From: Actinomycetota bacterium
GTDB lineage: Bacteria > Actinomycetota > Thermoleophilia > Solirubrobacterales > JACPNS01
Assembly (NCBI GenBank): GCA_016219715.1
Contig: JACRKX010000058.1
Location: 1 to 50,202, forward strand
Direction: 5' to 3'
DNA length: 50,202 bases
In this document: positions 33,376-42,353 of the stretch, in pieces
Layout: each line of letters opens with the position of its first letter
How positions within the stretch are numbered: position 1 is the first letter of the stretch
Notes under the pieces: generated by a model
What the model was told of the DNA's origin: nothing
What the model saw: only the letters and a program-made list of their open reading frames with translations
The model's database searches: none
Made by a program: the position numbers and the translations under genes

Positions 33376-35415
33376 ATGGAGTCGCAACCGACCACGCGCG
33401 TGGGAACGGAGTTCCCGCATCTGCTCGAGCCGCTAGACCTCGGATTCACCACGCTGCGCAATCGTGTCGTGATGAGCTCGATGCACATCGGGCTCGAAGA
33501 CAAGGTCTCTGACATCGACAAGCTGGCCGTGTTCTTCGGCGAGCGGTCGAAGGGGGGCGCCGCCCTCTCGATCACCGGCGGCTACGCGCCGACGAGGCGT
33601 GGCTGGCTCAAGCCGCTTGCCGGGCAGATGACGAACGCGCGCATGGCGCACCGCCACCGCGCGATCACCGGCGCGGTACACGAGCACGGCGGCAAGATCG
33701 CGTTGCAGGTGCTCCACGCCGGTCGCTACTCGTACCACCCGTTCAGCCTCAGCGCCAGCGACAGCAAGTCGCCGATCACTCCCTTCAAGGCCAAGGCGAT
33801 GCGCGCGCGTACGGTCGATCGAACGGTCGACGCCTTCGCCCGCAGCGCCGTGCTGGCGCGAGAGGCCGGCTACGACGGCGTCGAGATCATGGGTAGCGAG
33901 GGCTACCTGATCAACCAGTTCCTAGCTCCCCGGGTAAACAGGCGCACCGACCAGTGGGGTGGCAGCGCGGCGAACCGGCGCCGTTTCGCCACCGAGATCG
34001 TGCGCCGAACTCGCGCGGCCGTCGGCGACGACTTCATCGTGATCTACCGGATCTCGGCGCTTGACCTCGTCGAAGACGGGCAGACCTTCGAAGAGATCGC
34101 GGCTCTCGCGCAAGAAGTCGAGGCCGCCGGCGCGACGATGCTCAACACCGGCATCGGCTGGCACGAGGCCCGCGTGCCGACGATCGTTACGTCGGTGCCG
34201 CGCGCGGCCTTTGCCGAGAACACCGCGATGCTGCGCGAGTCGGTTGGCATTCCGATCGCCGCCTCGAACCGCATCAACATGCCGGCCGACGCCGAGCGCT
34301 TGCTGGCCGACGGCAAGGCCGATCTGATCTCGATGGCGCGACCGTTCCTGGCCGATCCCGAGTGGGTGAACAAGGCCGCCGCCGGGCATGCCGAGCAGAT
34401 CAACACATGCATCGCCTGTAATCAGGCGTGTCTCGATCACACCTTCCGCAACAGGCGCGCGACATGCCTGGTCAACCCGCGCGGCGCCTACGAGACCGAA
34501 CTGACGATTGAGCCGGCAGCCCAGCGCAGGCGCGTGGCGGTCGTCGGCGCCGGACCGGCCGGGCTGGCCTGCGCGACGACGCTTGCCGAGCGTGGCCACG
34601 AGGTTGTCCTGCACGACGCCGCCGAGTCGATCGGCGGCCAGTTCAATCTGGCCAAGCGAATCCCTGGCAAGGAGGAGTTCAGCGAAACGCTGCGTTACTT
34701 CGACGACCTGCTCGATCGCCGCGGTGTGGCGCGCCTGATGGGCGCGACAGTTACCGCCGCCGAACTGCTCGCCGGGGAGTTCGACGCGATCGTGCTGGCG
34801 ACCGGAGTCAATCCGCGCACTCCGCCGATCGACGGAGTCGATCATCCGATGGTTATTGGCTACGCCGATGTACTCGGTGGAACTCCGGTCGGCGAGCGCG
34901 TGGCGGTGATCGGCGCCGGCGGGATCGGCTTCGACGTCTGTGAGTTCCTGACTACCGAAGGTTCGCCCACGCTCGACCTGCCGGAGTGGCGGCGGGAGTG
35001 GGGAGTCGGCGACCCGGCTGAGCGCGGTGGTCTGGGCGAGCCGCAGGCCGCGCCTTCGCCACGCACCGTGCACTTGCTTCAACGCAAGACCAGCAAGCCT
35101 GGAGCCGGACTTGGCAAGACCAGCGGCTGGGTGCACCGCGCGGCGCTGGCCGCGAAAAAGGTCGACATGCTCGCCGGGGTGCAGTACGAGCGGATCGACG
35201 ACGACGGCCTGCACATCACGGTCGGCGAAGAGTCACGCACGCTGGCCGTCGACAACGTAGTGATCTGCGCTGGCCAGACTCCGCGCAGAGAGCTTCAAGA
35301 AGAACTCGTCGCCGCCGGGGCGGAGGTACACCTGATCGGCGGCGCCGACGTCGCCGCCGAGCTCGATGCCAAACGGGCGATCCGCCAGGGCACCGAACTG
35401 GCGGCAGCTCTCTAA
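33376..35415 (+). CDS. fadH: 2,4-dienoyl-CoA reductase (NADPH), FadH-type
   Basis: A 679-residue Old-Yellow-Enzyme-family flavoprotein with three parts: an FMN TIM barrel (residues about 15-360; phrases LQVLHAGRYSYHP and GVEIMGSEGYLINQFLAPRVN), a [4Fe-4S] site (CIACNQACLDHTFRNRRATC, near 355-375), and an FAD/NADPH Rossmann domain (VAVVGAGPAGLACATTLAERGHEV, near 392, and VAVIGAGGIGFDVCEF). It reduces 2,4-dienoyl-CoA so that unsaturated fatty acids can enter beta-oxidation. ATG 33376 is chosen; TTG 33364 is also in frame. No ribosome binding site is visible. The domain layout equals E. coli FadH; other enoate reductases share it. Confidence 0.9.
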   Translation: MESQPTTRVGTEFPHLLEPLDLGFTTLRNRVVMSSMHIGLEDKVSDIDKLAVFFGERSKGGAALSITGGYAPTRRGWLKPLAGQMTNARMAHRHRAITGAVHEHGGKIALQVLHAGRYSYHPFSLSASDSKSPITPFKAKAMRARTVDRTVDAFARSAVLAREAGYDGVEIMGSEGYLINQFLAPRVNRRTDQWGGSAANRRRFATEIVRRTRAAVGDDFIVIYRISALDLVEDGQTFEEIAALAQEVEAAGATMLNTGIGWHEARVPTIVTSVPRAAFAENTAMLRESVGIPIAASNRINMPADAERLLADGKADLISMARPFLADPEWVNKAAAGHAEQINTCIACNQACLDHTFRNRRATCLVNPRGAYETELTIEPAAQRRRVAVVGAGPAGLACATTLAERGHEVVLHDAAESIGGQFNLAKRIPGKEEFSETLRYFDDLLDRRGVARLMGATVTAAELLAGEFDAIVLATGVNPRTPPIDGVDHPMVIGYADVLGGTPVGERVAVIGAGGIGFDVCEFLTTEGSPTLDLPEWRREWGVGDPAERGGLGEPQAAPSPRTVHLLQRKTSKPGAGLGKTSGWVHRAALAAKKVDMLAGVQYERIDDDGLHITVGEESRTLAVDNVVICAGQTPRRELQEELVAAGAEVHLIGGADVAAELDAKRAIRQGTELAAAL

Positions 35416-35430
35416 GCGCCGCGCAGGCGG

Positions 35431-36747
35431 CTAGTCGCCGAGCAGTTTCAGTTTCTGCGCGGCGAACTCTTCGTCGGTCAGAATGCCGCGTTCGTGCAGG
35501 CTGGCGAGGCGTTCGAGTTCGGCCGATGTCGAGCCGCCGCGGCTCACGGCGGTCCTGGCTTTGTCGCGCATCGCGGTGATGCGCTCGCCGGAGAAGCTGC
35601 CCTTCACGCGCTGGGCCAGAGCGTGGTAGTCGACCGGCTCGGCGTCGGGAAACTCGCGGCGGGTGATTGCGGTCAGGCCGATGAAGCCCGCGACCGCGAA
35701 TAGCGTGTTGATGACCAGCCCCGAGGTGGTGTGGAATCCGAGTGTCGGTCCCCACCAGACGAGCAGCAGGTAGGCCACGGCGGTGAACGCGGCGGCCGCC
35801 GGCAGCTGGTGGCGCAGGTACGGCGCCACAGATCGGCGGAACGAGGTGGCGGGTCGCGACGCACCGGCGAGCCACGCGCCCAGCATCACCAGGATTCCCG
35901 TGAAGATGAACGAGCCGGCCTGCTCGCGCAGGAGCCCGGTCGAGATGTCATATACGGCGATCACGGCCGGCTGCACGGCTGCGGTGGTTGCCAGCTGGTC
36001 GACCAGCGGCTGCTTGGCGATCGCTCCGATGATCAGCGCTCCCGCGCCGATCGTCACGATCGATGCACCGGTGAACGCGACGGCTCGCCGCCTGCGCCCG
36101 GCGGCCAGGCCGATCGCGAGCGCGTAGAGCAGAACCGTCACGATCGTCATCGCTATGGCCAGGACGCGAACGACATCGTAGGCGTCCTGGGTCGCCTTCA
36201 GTTCGTCGGATTGCAGCACCGCGATCCGGCCAGCGTTCTGCGGCAACTTCGCGATGAGCTTCTCGCCGACGCCGACGCGCTTGGCCAGGTCGGTGAGGAT
36301 CAGGCGGAGGTCGATCGTGACCACGCCCTTCTGCACGGCCACCTTTTCACTGCCTCCGCTGATGATCTCGATCGCGGTCTCGTGGGCGGCGGTGTTCGCG
36401 TTGACCCACGCCTGCTGCACGCGCGGGCTGCTTAAGGCGCGGTCGGCGGCGCGGTCTGCCAGCTCGCGAAGACCGGCCGTGGCCGGGCCCGACAGACCCT
36501 TGAGGTCTGTGGGAAGCCCGGCTTGCAACTCGGCCTGAACGTCGACGTTCGCGAACAGCTGGTCGACCAGGAAGGCCGATACGGCGTCGCGGATCTCGGG
36601 TTGCTCGATCAGCTCGGCGCTGGTGTCGCTCCAGTAGCCGGTCTCGAAGAGCTGCCGGTCGGCCCAGGTCGAGACGAACGCCAGCACGCCGCAGACGGTG
36701 GCCAGCACCAGAAGTGCGGCGATTCCCTTTCCGAGACGGTTTGGCAT
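35431..36747 (-). CDS. Membrane protein with extracytoplasmic helical domain and C-terminal SHOCT motif
   Basis: A 438-residue protein. One N-terminal helix (residues 6-26) is followed by an extracytoplasmic, mostly helical region of about 160 residues, then five or so hydrophobic helices (about 185-360), a cytoplasmic tail and a SHOCT motif at the very end (LERLASLHERGILTDEEFAAQKLKLLG). SHOCT is a short oligomerisation motif. Function is unknown. It is followed upstream, on the same strand, by another SHOCT protein with 19 bases between them, so the two are likely an operon and may interact. Confidence 0.82.
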   Translation of the reverse strand: MPNRLGKGIAALLVLATVCGVLAFVSTWADRQLFETGYWSDTSAELIEQPEIRDAVSAFLVDQLFANVDVQAELQAGLPTDLKGLSGPATAGLRELADRAADRALSSPRVQQAWVNANTAAHETAIEIISGGSEKVAVQKGVVTIDLRLILTDLAKRVGVGEKLIAKLPQNAGRIAVLQSDELKATQDAYDVVRVLAIAMTIVTVLLYALAIGLAAGRRRRAVAFTGASIVTIGAGALIIGAIAKQPLVDQLATTAAVQPAVIAVYDISTGLLREQAGSFIFTGILVMLGAWLAGASRPATSFRRSVAPYLRHQLPAAAAFTAVAYLLLVWWGPTLGFHTTSGLVINTLFAVAGFIGLTAITRREFPDAEPVDYHALAQRVKGSFSGERITAMRDKARTAVSRGGSTSAELERLASLHERGILTDEEFAAQKLKLLGD

Positions 36748-36766
36748 TCGCTCGACGGTGCGCCGG

Positions 36767-37159
36767 CTAGCCGACGTACTTCGCCTTCATGCTCTCGAAT
36801 TCGGCCGCCGAAATCGCTCCGCTGTCACGTAGCTGAACGAGCTTGGCCAGCTCGTCGGCCGCCGAGGCGCCGCCAGCCGTCGAGCGGATGTAGTCGTCCA
36901 TCTGTGCCTTGGCTTCGGCCTGGTCGCGAATCGCGCGGTCGCGCATGCCCTGGCCACGGGCGATCAGGTAGACCAGGCCGGTGAGGTACGGGAGGATGAT
37001 CAGGCACAGCATCCATGCCGCTTTGCCGAAGCCCGAGGTGTCGGGGTCGCGGAAGAGATCGGTGAGGATCGTGATCACGATCCAGAACCACATGACGAAC
37101 AGGAACACCGCGAGGGTGGTCACAAGCGCGTCGGAAAGCGAGAACTCGGCTAGCGGCAT
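36767..37159 (-). CDS. Small PLDc_N/SHOCT-domain membrane protein
   Basis: A 130-residue protein. Two hydrophobic helices (residues 12-33 and 48-67) form a PLDc_N-like hairpin with DPDTSGFGKAAWMLCLIILPYLTGLVYL, then a charged helix (RDRAIRDQAEAKAQMDDYI) and a C-terminal SHOCT motif (ELAKLVQLRDSGAISAAEFESMKAKYVG). AAGGAG lies upstream of the ATG. The gene precedes the larger SHOCT membrane protein in the same direction. Proteins of this form are widespread in actinobacteria and uncharacterised. Confidence 0.88.
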   Translation of the reverse strand: MPLAEFSLSDALVTTLAVFLFVMWFWIVITILTDLFRDPDTSGFGKAAWMLCLIILPYLTGLVYLIARGQGMRDRAIRDQAEAKAQMDDYIRSTAGGASAADELAKLVQLRDSGAISAAEFESMKAKYVG

Positions 37160-37321
37160 TACATCTCCTTAGTCGGCTCGCGGATCTGGTGGACGCCGGC
37201 GAGCCTGTGGGGTGGTCGAATCGATCGACGGCGTTTTCTGTGGCCGTTGCGCCCATTTAACCAGTACCGTCGCCCGGAGGGCCGGACGCCGGCCGTCGGC
37301 GGCATGCGCCACACTGGCGGC

Positions 37322-38950
37322 GTGAAGAAATGGAACGTGATCATCCTGCTGGCGGCCGCGCAGTTCGTGATGGTGCTCGACACCACGGTCATGAACGTCT
37401 CGATCTCGAACGTCGTCGACGACCTTGACTCCTCGCTCACGCAGGTGCAGATGGCAATCACGCTCTACACCCTCGTGATGGGCGCGTTCATGCTGCTCGG
37501 CGGGAAGCTCGGTGACATTCTCGGGCGCAAGCGGGCGCTCAGCATCGGCCTCCTGATCTACGGCGCCGGCTCGATGACGACCGCCCTCAGCCCAAGCATC
37601 GGCTGGCTGTACTTCGGCTGGTCGTTTGTCGAGGGCTTCGGCGCCGTGATGGTGATCCCGGCGATCGTCTCGCTGACGGCCTCCAACTACCACGGGGCCG
37701 ATCGCGCGATGGCCTACGGCGTGCTGGGCGGCATCGCCGCCGCCGGCGCGGCGGCCGGCCCGCTGATCGGCGGCTGGGTCACCGACGCGTGGACCTGGCG
37801 CGTCGTCTTCGCGGCCGAGACATTCGTCTGCGTCGTGATCGTGCTGCTGCAGCGCAGCATCGCCGACGCGCCGCGCGAGGGCGAGCGCCCGCGTATCGAT
37901 TGGGTCGGGGTCGCGCTCTCGGCGGTCGGCATGGGCCTGATCGTGCTCGCGATCCTCAACGCGGGCACCTGGGGCTTCGTGAAGCCGCGCGGCGCATTGA
38001 CGATCGGCGGCAACGAGATCACCCCGCTCGGGCTGTCGGTCGTTCCATTCATGATCCTCGCCGGCCTGCTCGTGCTTGCCGTGTTCGGGCTGTGGGAGCG
38101 GCGAATTCATCGTGCCGGCGGCGCGCCGCTGCTGCGGCCGGGCATGTTGCGCGTCTTCCAGCTCAGAATCGGGCTCTCGATGCTCGTTGCGCAGCAGATG
38201 GTGGTCGCGGGCATGATCTTCATGCTGCCGGTCTATCTGCAGTACGTGCTCGGCCAGGACGCGCTCGAAACCGGCATCACGATCCTGCCGCTCTCGATCG
38301 CGATGTTGCTGGCGGCCTTCGCCGGCCCGAAGCTCGGCGAGCGGCTTTCGCCGCGACGGATCGTCTATGGCGGGCTATCGCTGATCGTCGTCGGCAGCGT
38401 CGTGATGGTCGCCGCGATCGAGCCCGACATGACCGGACCGGGGTTTAGCACCGGTCTGGCGCTGTTCGGCGCGGGCGTCGGTCTGTTGGCCTCCCAAACC
38501 GGCAACGTGATCATGTCGTCTGTCGGCGACCGCGATCGCGGCGAGGCCGGCGGCCTGCAAGGCACCGCGCAGAACATCGGCGCTTCTATCGGCGTGGCGC
38601 TGCTTGGCGCCGTGCTCGTTGCCGCGCTCAGCGGTGGCGTCAACAAGCGCATCTCCGACGACCCGACGATCAGTCCGACCGTGCAGACCGGAGTGCAGCA
38701 GGCCACAGAGACGGGCGCCCAGGTTTTGCCTGCCTACGAGCTCGAGAAGATCGTCGACGAGTCGGCGATCCCCGACGACCAGGAGCAGCAGGTCATCGAT
38801 CACTACCAGAGTGCCCAGCTCGACGCGATCAGGCTGGCGATGCTGTTTGCCGGAGTGCTCGGACTGCTCGGCTTCCTGGCGGCGCGGAAGCTGCCGACGA
38901 TTCGCGCGTCTGAGCTGGCCGGCGCGTCGGTTGAGGCGCCGCCGGCCTAG
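37322..38950 (+). CDS. MFS drug-efflux transporter, DHA2 (EmrB/QacA) family
   Basis: A 542-residue major facilitator with about 14 helices. Diagnostic motifs are motif D1 AAAQFVMVLDTTVMNVSI at residues 12-29, motif A GGKLGDILGRKRALS near 61-75, and motif C GVLGGIAAAGAAAGPLIGGWV near 140. It should be a proton-coupled exporter of hydrophobic compounds. Start GTG 37322 gives the typical opening MKKWNVIILL; ATG 37304 is also possible, while the longer frame to 37247 is GC-biased spacer. It is divergent from the SHOCT operon and converges on the PH-domain gene, overlapping its end by four bases. No regulator gene is adjacent. Confidence 0.9.
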   Translation: MKKWNVIILLAAAQFVMVLDTTVMNVSISNVVDDLDSSLTQVQMAITLYTLVMGAFMLLGGKLGDILGRKRALSIGLLIYGAGSMTTALSPSIGWLYFGWSFVEGFGAVMVIPAIVSLTASNYHGADRAMAYGVLGGIAAAGAAAGPLIGGWVTDAWTWRVVFAAETFVCVVIVLLQRSIADAPREGERPRIDWVGVALSAVGMGLIVLAILNAGTWGFVKPRGALTIGGNEITPLGLSVVPFMILAGLLVLAVFGLWERRIHRAGGAPLLRPGMLRVFQLRIGLSMLVAQQMVVAGMIFMLPVYLQYVLGQDALETGITILPLSIAMLLAAFAGPKLGERLSPRRIVYGGLSLIVVGSVVMVAAIEPDMTGPGFSTGLALFGAGVGLLASQTGNVIMSSVGDRDRGEAGGLQGTAQNIGASIGVALLGAVLVAALSGGVNKRISDDPTISPTVQTGVQQATETGAQVLPAYELEKIVDESAIPDDQEQQVIDHYQSAQLDAIRLAMLFAGVLGLLGFLAARKLPTIRASELAGASVEAPPA

Positions 38951-39417
38951 AGAGGCTGCTGGCCGGCGACCGCGCGCTTTGCCGAGTCGACGGCCGCCAC
39001 GACACGATCGGGGTCGGCTACGCCGGCGAACACGAAGTCGGAGTCGTCGGTGCCCGCGGTGTCGAAGTCGACCTTGCCGACGCGCAGCAGCCGGTCGATC
39101 GGCGACTGGTCGGTGTTGACGTTCTGGACGCGGTCGATGTGTGTCTGCTGAACACGCTTGCTGAGGATGCCGCGACGGATGTGCAGCCGCTCGGTGCTGA
39201 TGATGTACTTCGTCGCCATTCGCTTGACGAAGCCGGCCAGCACCGCGACGCCCGCGATGATCGCGAACGCCAGCACGCCGTGGAACTCAGACGAGGCGAA
39301 CCAGAAGATCGCGCCTGCGACCAGCGCCACGGCCACGCCCTTGATGTAGAAGCTCATCACGCCGCGCCACGAGGGATGGCCCTCGAAAAGGATCTGTTCG
39401 CCGGGGTGGAGGTCCAT
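38947..39417 (-). CDS. Bacterial PH-domain membrane protein
   Basis: A 156-residue protein. It begins with the phrase LHPGEQILFEGHPSWRG, has two hydrophobic helices (about residues 24-42 and 46-65) and ends in a bacterial PH domain (bPH2) with KYIISTERLHIRRGILSKRVQQTHIDRVQNVN. This is the usual layout of YdbS/YdbT-like proteins of unknown function. It converges on the MFS gene. The ATG is at 39417; no clear ribosome binding site. Confidence 0.88.
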   Translation of the reverse strand: MDLHPGEQILFEGHPSWRGVMSFYIKGVAVALVAGAIFWFASSEFHGVLAFAIIAGVAVLAGFVKRMATKYIISTERLHIRRGILSKRVQQTHIDRVQNVNTDQSPIDRLLRVGKVDFDTAGTDDSDFVFAGVADPDRVVAAVDSAKRAVAGQQPL

Positions 39418-39846
39418 CGCGCCAGAAGACTAACCGCCGCGCGGGCGGCAGCGCCGGTGCGAGCCGATCGATCCCACGCTCAGCCCCAGCCGGCGGGCAT
39501 GCGCGCGCAACGGATCGAAACCGGCAAAGATCATCCATCCGAGGTATTTATCTTGCCAACCTCTCCCATGGATCTCTAGATCCTGTGAGAGCCTGGCACA
39601 AAAAATTGCCTAAGACACGGTAATTACGCGGGATTGAGGCTTTGGGCGATGGGGCTGTCGATGCGGAGATCGACTCTCGCGAGCGGTCGCGGGTTTCGAG
39701 GGGCCGGGCGGGGGCCGGTGGCCGGGGGGCAGGGGGCCGCGGGAGGCCCCGCGGGCCGCGCGGGCCGGGTGGTCAGGGGGCCGGGGGCCGGGATGCGTCT
39801 CTAGACCAAGCCGTCCGCCCGTAGTCCGCGCGACGGGATCAACCGG
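39418..39846. other. 429-bp intergenic region with AT-rich part and G-run tract
   Basis: No credible gene is seen here. The part 39540-39640 is AT-rich for this genome (CACAAAAAATTGCC, ACGGTAATTACG). The part 39699-39793 is extremely G-rich on the + strand, with many runs of three to six G and a hairpin CCGCGGG-AGGC-CCCGCGG near 39737-39754. A 60-residue frame at 39642-39824 is Gly/Arg low complexity and unlikely to be coding. The region separates the PH-domain gene from the AI-2E-type gene (both on the - strand). Confidence 0.6.
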
Positions 39847-41001
39847 TCAACCGGTCGCGGGATCGAGATCTTCGGGCGGCAGGATCGGGATGAACTCGCC
39901 GACGCCGCGCGCGGTTCCGTCGGTCCGCCAGCGGCGCACTTGCCCGAGCGCGCCCGAGACGGTCGCGATCAGCGGGATCGCGACGATTCCGCCGGTGATG
40001 CCGCCCAGCGTCGTGCCGACCATTACGCCGGTGAGGGTGATGATCGGCGCCAGTTTCACACGCGTGCCGACGATGAACGGAGCCAGGAAGTAGCTCTTGG
40101 CCGTCGAGGTGAAGAGGTAGATAAGCCCCATTCCCACGGCATCGTGCAGTCCGCCGGAGGCCAGCCCGATCGCGATCGTCACGCCGGCCGCCATCCAGGC
40201 GCCGACGATCGGAAGGAAGACGGCGACAAACACGATGATCGCGATCGGCAGCAGCAGCGGTAGGCCCAGCAGCGCCGCGCCCGTCGTGATCACGACCATG
40301 TTGAAGGCGGCCACGATCGAGGTGCCGCGGATGTACCCGGCCAGCGTGCCGTAGGCAGCCACGCCGAGCGCGTTGATCGCCGGCCGGCGCGGCTCGTCGA
40401 CGAAGCCGAGAATCCAGCGCCAGTTGCTGACGCCGTCGCGCAGCAGATACCCGGTCATCACGATCGCCAGGCCGAGCATCACGAGCAGCTGGGCCAGAGC
40501 CGGCAACAGGGAGCCGACGCTCGAGACAAGCACTTCCTGGGCCTTCGGACCGATCGCCTCGAGCTTCTCGCCGATCGACGCGGCATCGGCGGCCGAAAGG
40601 TTGAAAGGCTCGTCTTGCAGCAGCTCGGTGGCGTCGTCGAAGCCGTTGCCCATCACCTTCACGAACTCGTCGCCGGTCGAGATCAGCGGCGGCACCACCA
40701 CGATCAGCATCACGACGACGATCGCGATCACCACCAGCACCGTCAGCGTGGCTGCCGTGCCGTCGGCGACGCCATGCCGCTTCAGCCAGTTGGCAAGCGG
40801 ATTGAGGATCGAAGTGAACAGAACCGCGAGAAAGATCGGCACGACCACGAAGCTGATCTCGACCAGCGCGAAGACGAGGATCGCCAGGGCGATCACACAG
40901 ACGATCACGCGCCAGGAGAGCTGGGCGAAGATGTCGAGCATCGCCCAGTGCTTCTGAGGTTGGGGTGGGTAGGACTCTGTCGCGGACGTCGATTCCGGCA
41001 T
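39847..41001 (-). CDS. AI-2E family membrane transporter
   Basis: A 384-residue permease-like protein with about eight hydrophobic helices. N-terminal LVEISFVVVPIFLAVLFTSILNPLANWLKRHG and the conserved late region IVFVAVFLPIVGAWMAAGVT, then FIVGTRVKLAPIITLTGVMVGTTLGGITGGIVAIPL, match the AI-2E (TqsA/YdiK) family. The central soluble part (about residues 100-170) is helical. Start ATG 41001 (MPESTSATES) is 19 bases after the upstream gene; the longer frame to 41136 would overlap that gene. The family includes Na+/H+ antiporters and a proposed AI-2 exporter, so the substrate is open. A second member lies at the window end. Confidence 0.88.
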   Translation of the reverse strand: MPESTSATESYPPQPQKHWAMLDIFAQLSWRVIVCVIALAILVFALVEISFVVVPIFLAVLFTSILNPLANWLKRHGVADGTAATLTVLVVIAIVVVMLIVVVPPLISTGDEFVKVMGNGFDDATELLQDEPFNLSAADAASIGEKLEAIGPKAQEVLVSSVGSLLPALAQLLVMLGLAIVMTGYLLRDGVSNWRWILGFVDEPRRPAINALGVAAYGTLAGYIRGTSIVAAFNMVVITTGAALLGLPLLLPIAIIVFVAVFLPIVGAWMAAGVTIAIGLASGGLHDAVGMGLIYLFTSTAKSYFLAPFIVGTRVKLAPIITLTGVMVGTTLGGITGGIVAIPLIATVSGALGQVRRWRTDGTARGVGEFIPILPPEDLDPATG

Positions 41002-41020
41002 CGGCGACCAAGCTACCGAC

Positions 41021-42280
41021 TCAACCGGCCGCCGATTCTCGCACCGCCGCCGCGGCCGCCTCGGCCGAGCGAACCGCGTCTTCGTGCAGTCCGTAGCCGA
41101 AGTGGCTGCCGCAATGAAAGCAGCCGCGATGGCCATTGAGTTCCGGGAGCCGCCCTTGCACGGTGCACGCGTCGTGGTCGAATATCGGCGTACGGAAGAC
41201 GGTGTCGAAGACCACCTTGCTTTCGTCTAGGGGGAAGTTGGGGTGCTGCGACCCGATCAGGTCGCAGTCGTCCGGCACGCCGGCAAGAAAGCGCATGACG
41301 CCGTTGACCGACGTCTCTAGGTCTCCGTCGCGGCGGCGGTAGAGAAATGTGAAAGCCTGCAGCAGCGCGTCTGGCGGGAACGCCGAGTGGTCACGGTGAA
41401 CGACGAGCCGGCCGTCCTTGTATCGCCAGGGCGCCAGCAGTTCGCGCTCGAGAGCCGACGGATCGTTGAGCAGCTCGAGCGTGCGGTCGGCGTTGCACGC
41501 GAACACGACTTTGTCGAAGCGTTCTCGCGATCCGTCGTCGAACACGAGCTCGGCGCCGTCGGCATCGCGGTTGACCGACTGGACTCCCTTGCCTGTCACC
41601 ACGCGGTCGCCGAGCGCTTCCGCCAGCGCTGAGACGTAGGCTCGCGTGCCGCCGATCACGGTGCGGACGTTGAGCAGCGCCTTCGCCGACACCACGTCGC
41701 GATGGCGTGAGAGCTTGCCGAAGAAGAAGTCCGCCGGCGCGTCGAGCACTTCCTCACCGCTCATCGACGACATCAGGCACAGTGCGCAGAGCAGAATCGT
41801 CTCGGCGTCTCCGCGCAGCGATGGAAGTCGTGTCAGGGCATCGCGCATCGACAGCCCGGCGAAGCCGCCACGCGCTTGCAGCCGTCGTGCACGCGCAAGC
41901 GCCCGTGAAAGCCGCAGCAGGGTCACGATCCCAGCCGGCCGCAGAATGGCGGCACGTTGCGCGATCAGGCCGCGAACCGTCGGGGTGAGGTAAACGCCCC
42001 GGCCGGTGTCGAGGTCGTGGATGCTGATGAATCCGCTGCGCGACGCCTGAGTGCGCACGCCGAGTTCGTCGAGCAGGCGGAAGAACCGCGGATACCCGCG
42101 CCTGTCGAACGCCGCGACGGCGATGTCGACCGCCATTCCGTTGTCGAGTTCCAGTGTGTAGGCGTTGCCGCCGACGCGCGGCGCGCGTTCGAAAAGCGTC
42201 ACCTCGAAGTCGTCCCGCAAGAAGTACGCCCCGCAGAGGCCGGCCATCCCGCCGCCGATCACTGCAATCCGCTCGGCCAT
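41021..42280 (-). CDS. NAD(P)/FAD-dependent amine-oxidase-like oxidoreductase
   Basis: A 419-residue flavoprotein. The dinucleotide-binding motif is IAVIGGGMAGLCGAYFL at residues 5-21, with the second FAD contact FERAPRVGGNAYTLEL (about 35-50), and a late FAD motif near the C-terminus (GSHFGYGLHEDAVRSA). It belongs to the COG2907-type family often linked to cyclopropane-fatty-acid or unusual lipid metabolism in other genomes; no CFA synthase is nearby here. Overlap with the AI-2E frame is avoided by the later start of that gene. The substrate is unknown. ATG at 42280 without clear ribosome binding site. Confidence 0.86.
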   Translation of the reverse strand: MAERIAVIGGGMAGLCGAYFLRDDFEVTLFERAPRVGGNAYTLELDNGMAVDIAVAAFDRRGYPRFFRLLDELGVRTQASRSGFISIHDLDTGRGVYLTPTVRGLIAQRAAILRPAGIVTLLRLSRALARARRLQARGGFAGLSMRDALTRLPSLRGDAETILLCALCLMSSMSGEEVLDAPADFFFGKLSRHRDVVSAKALLNVRTVIGGTRAYVSALAEALGDRVVTGKGVQSVNRDADGAELVFDDGSRERFDKVVFACNADRTLELLNDPSALERELLAPWRYKDGRLVVHRDHSAFPPDALLQAFTFLYRRRDGDLETSVNGVMRFLAGVPDDCDLIGSQHPNFPLDESKVVFDTVFRTPIFDHDACTVQGRLPELNGHRGCFHCGSHFGYGLHEDAVRSAEAAAAAVRESAAG

Positions 42281-42353
42281 GCGCCGAGGCTAGCGGCGTC
42301 GCGGTGCGCCCGCGTCCGTAGATACCGCTGAAGCGACCTGCCGGCGGGGCGAC

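Noticed and set aside
33922-35214. 430-codon minus-strand frame opposite fadH
   Set aside because: Antisense to all FadH motifs; no motif of its own.
39642-39824. 60-codon Gly/Arg-rich frame in the G-run tract
   Set aside because: Simple consequence of G-runs; no ribosome binding site and no complexity.
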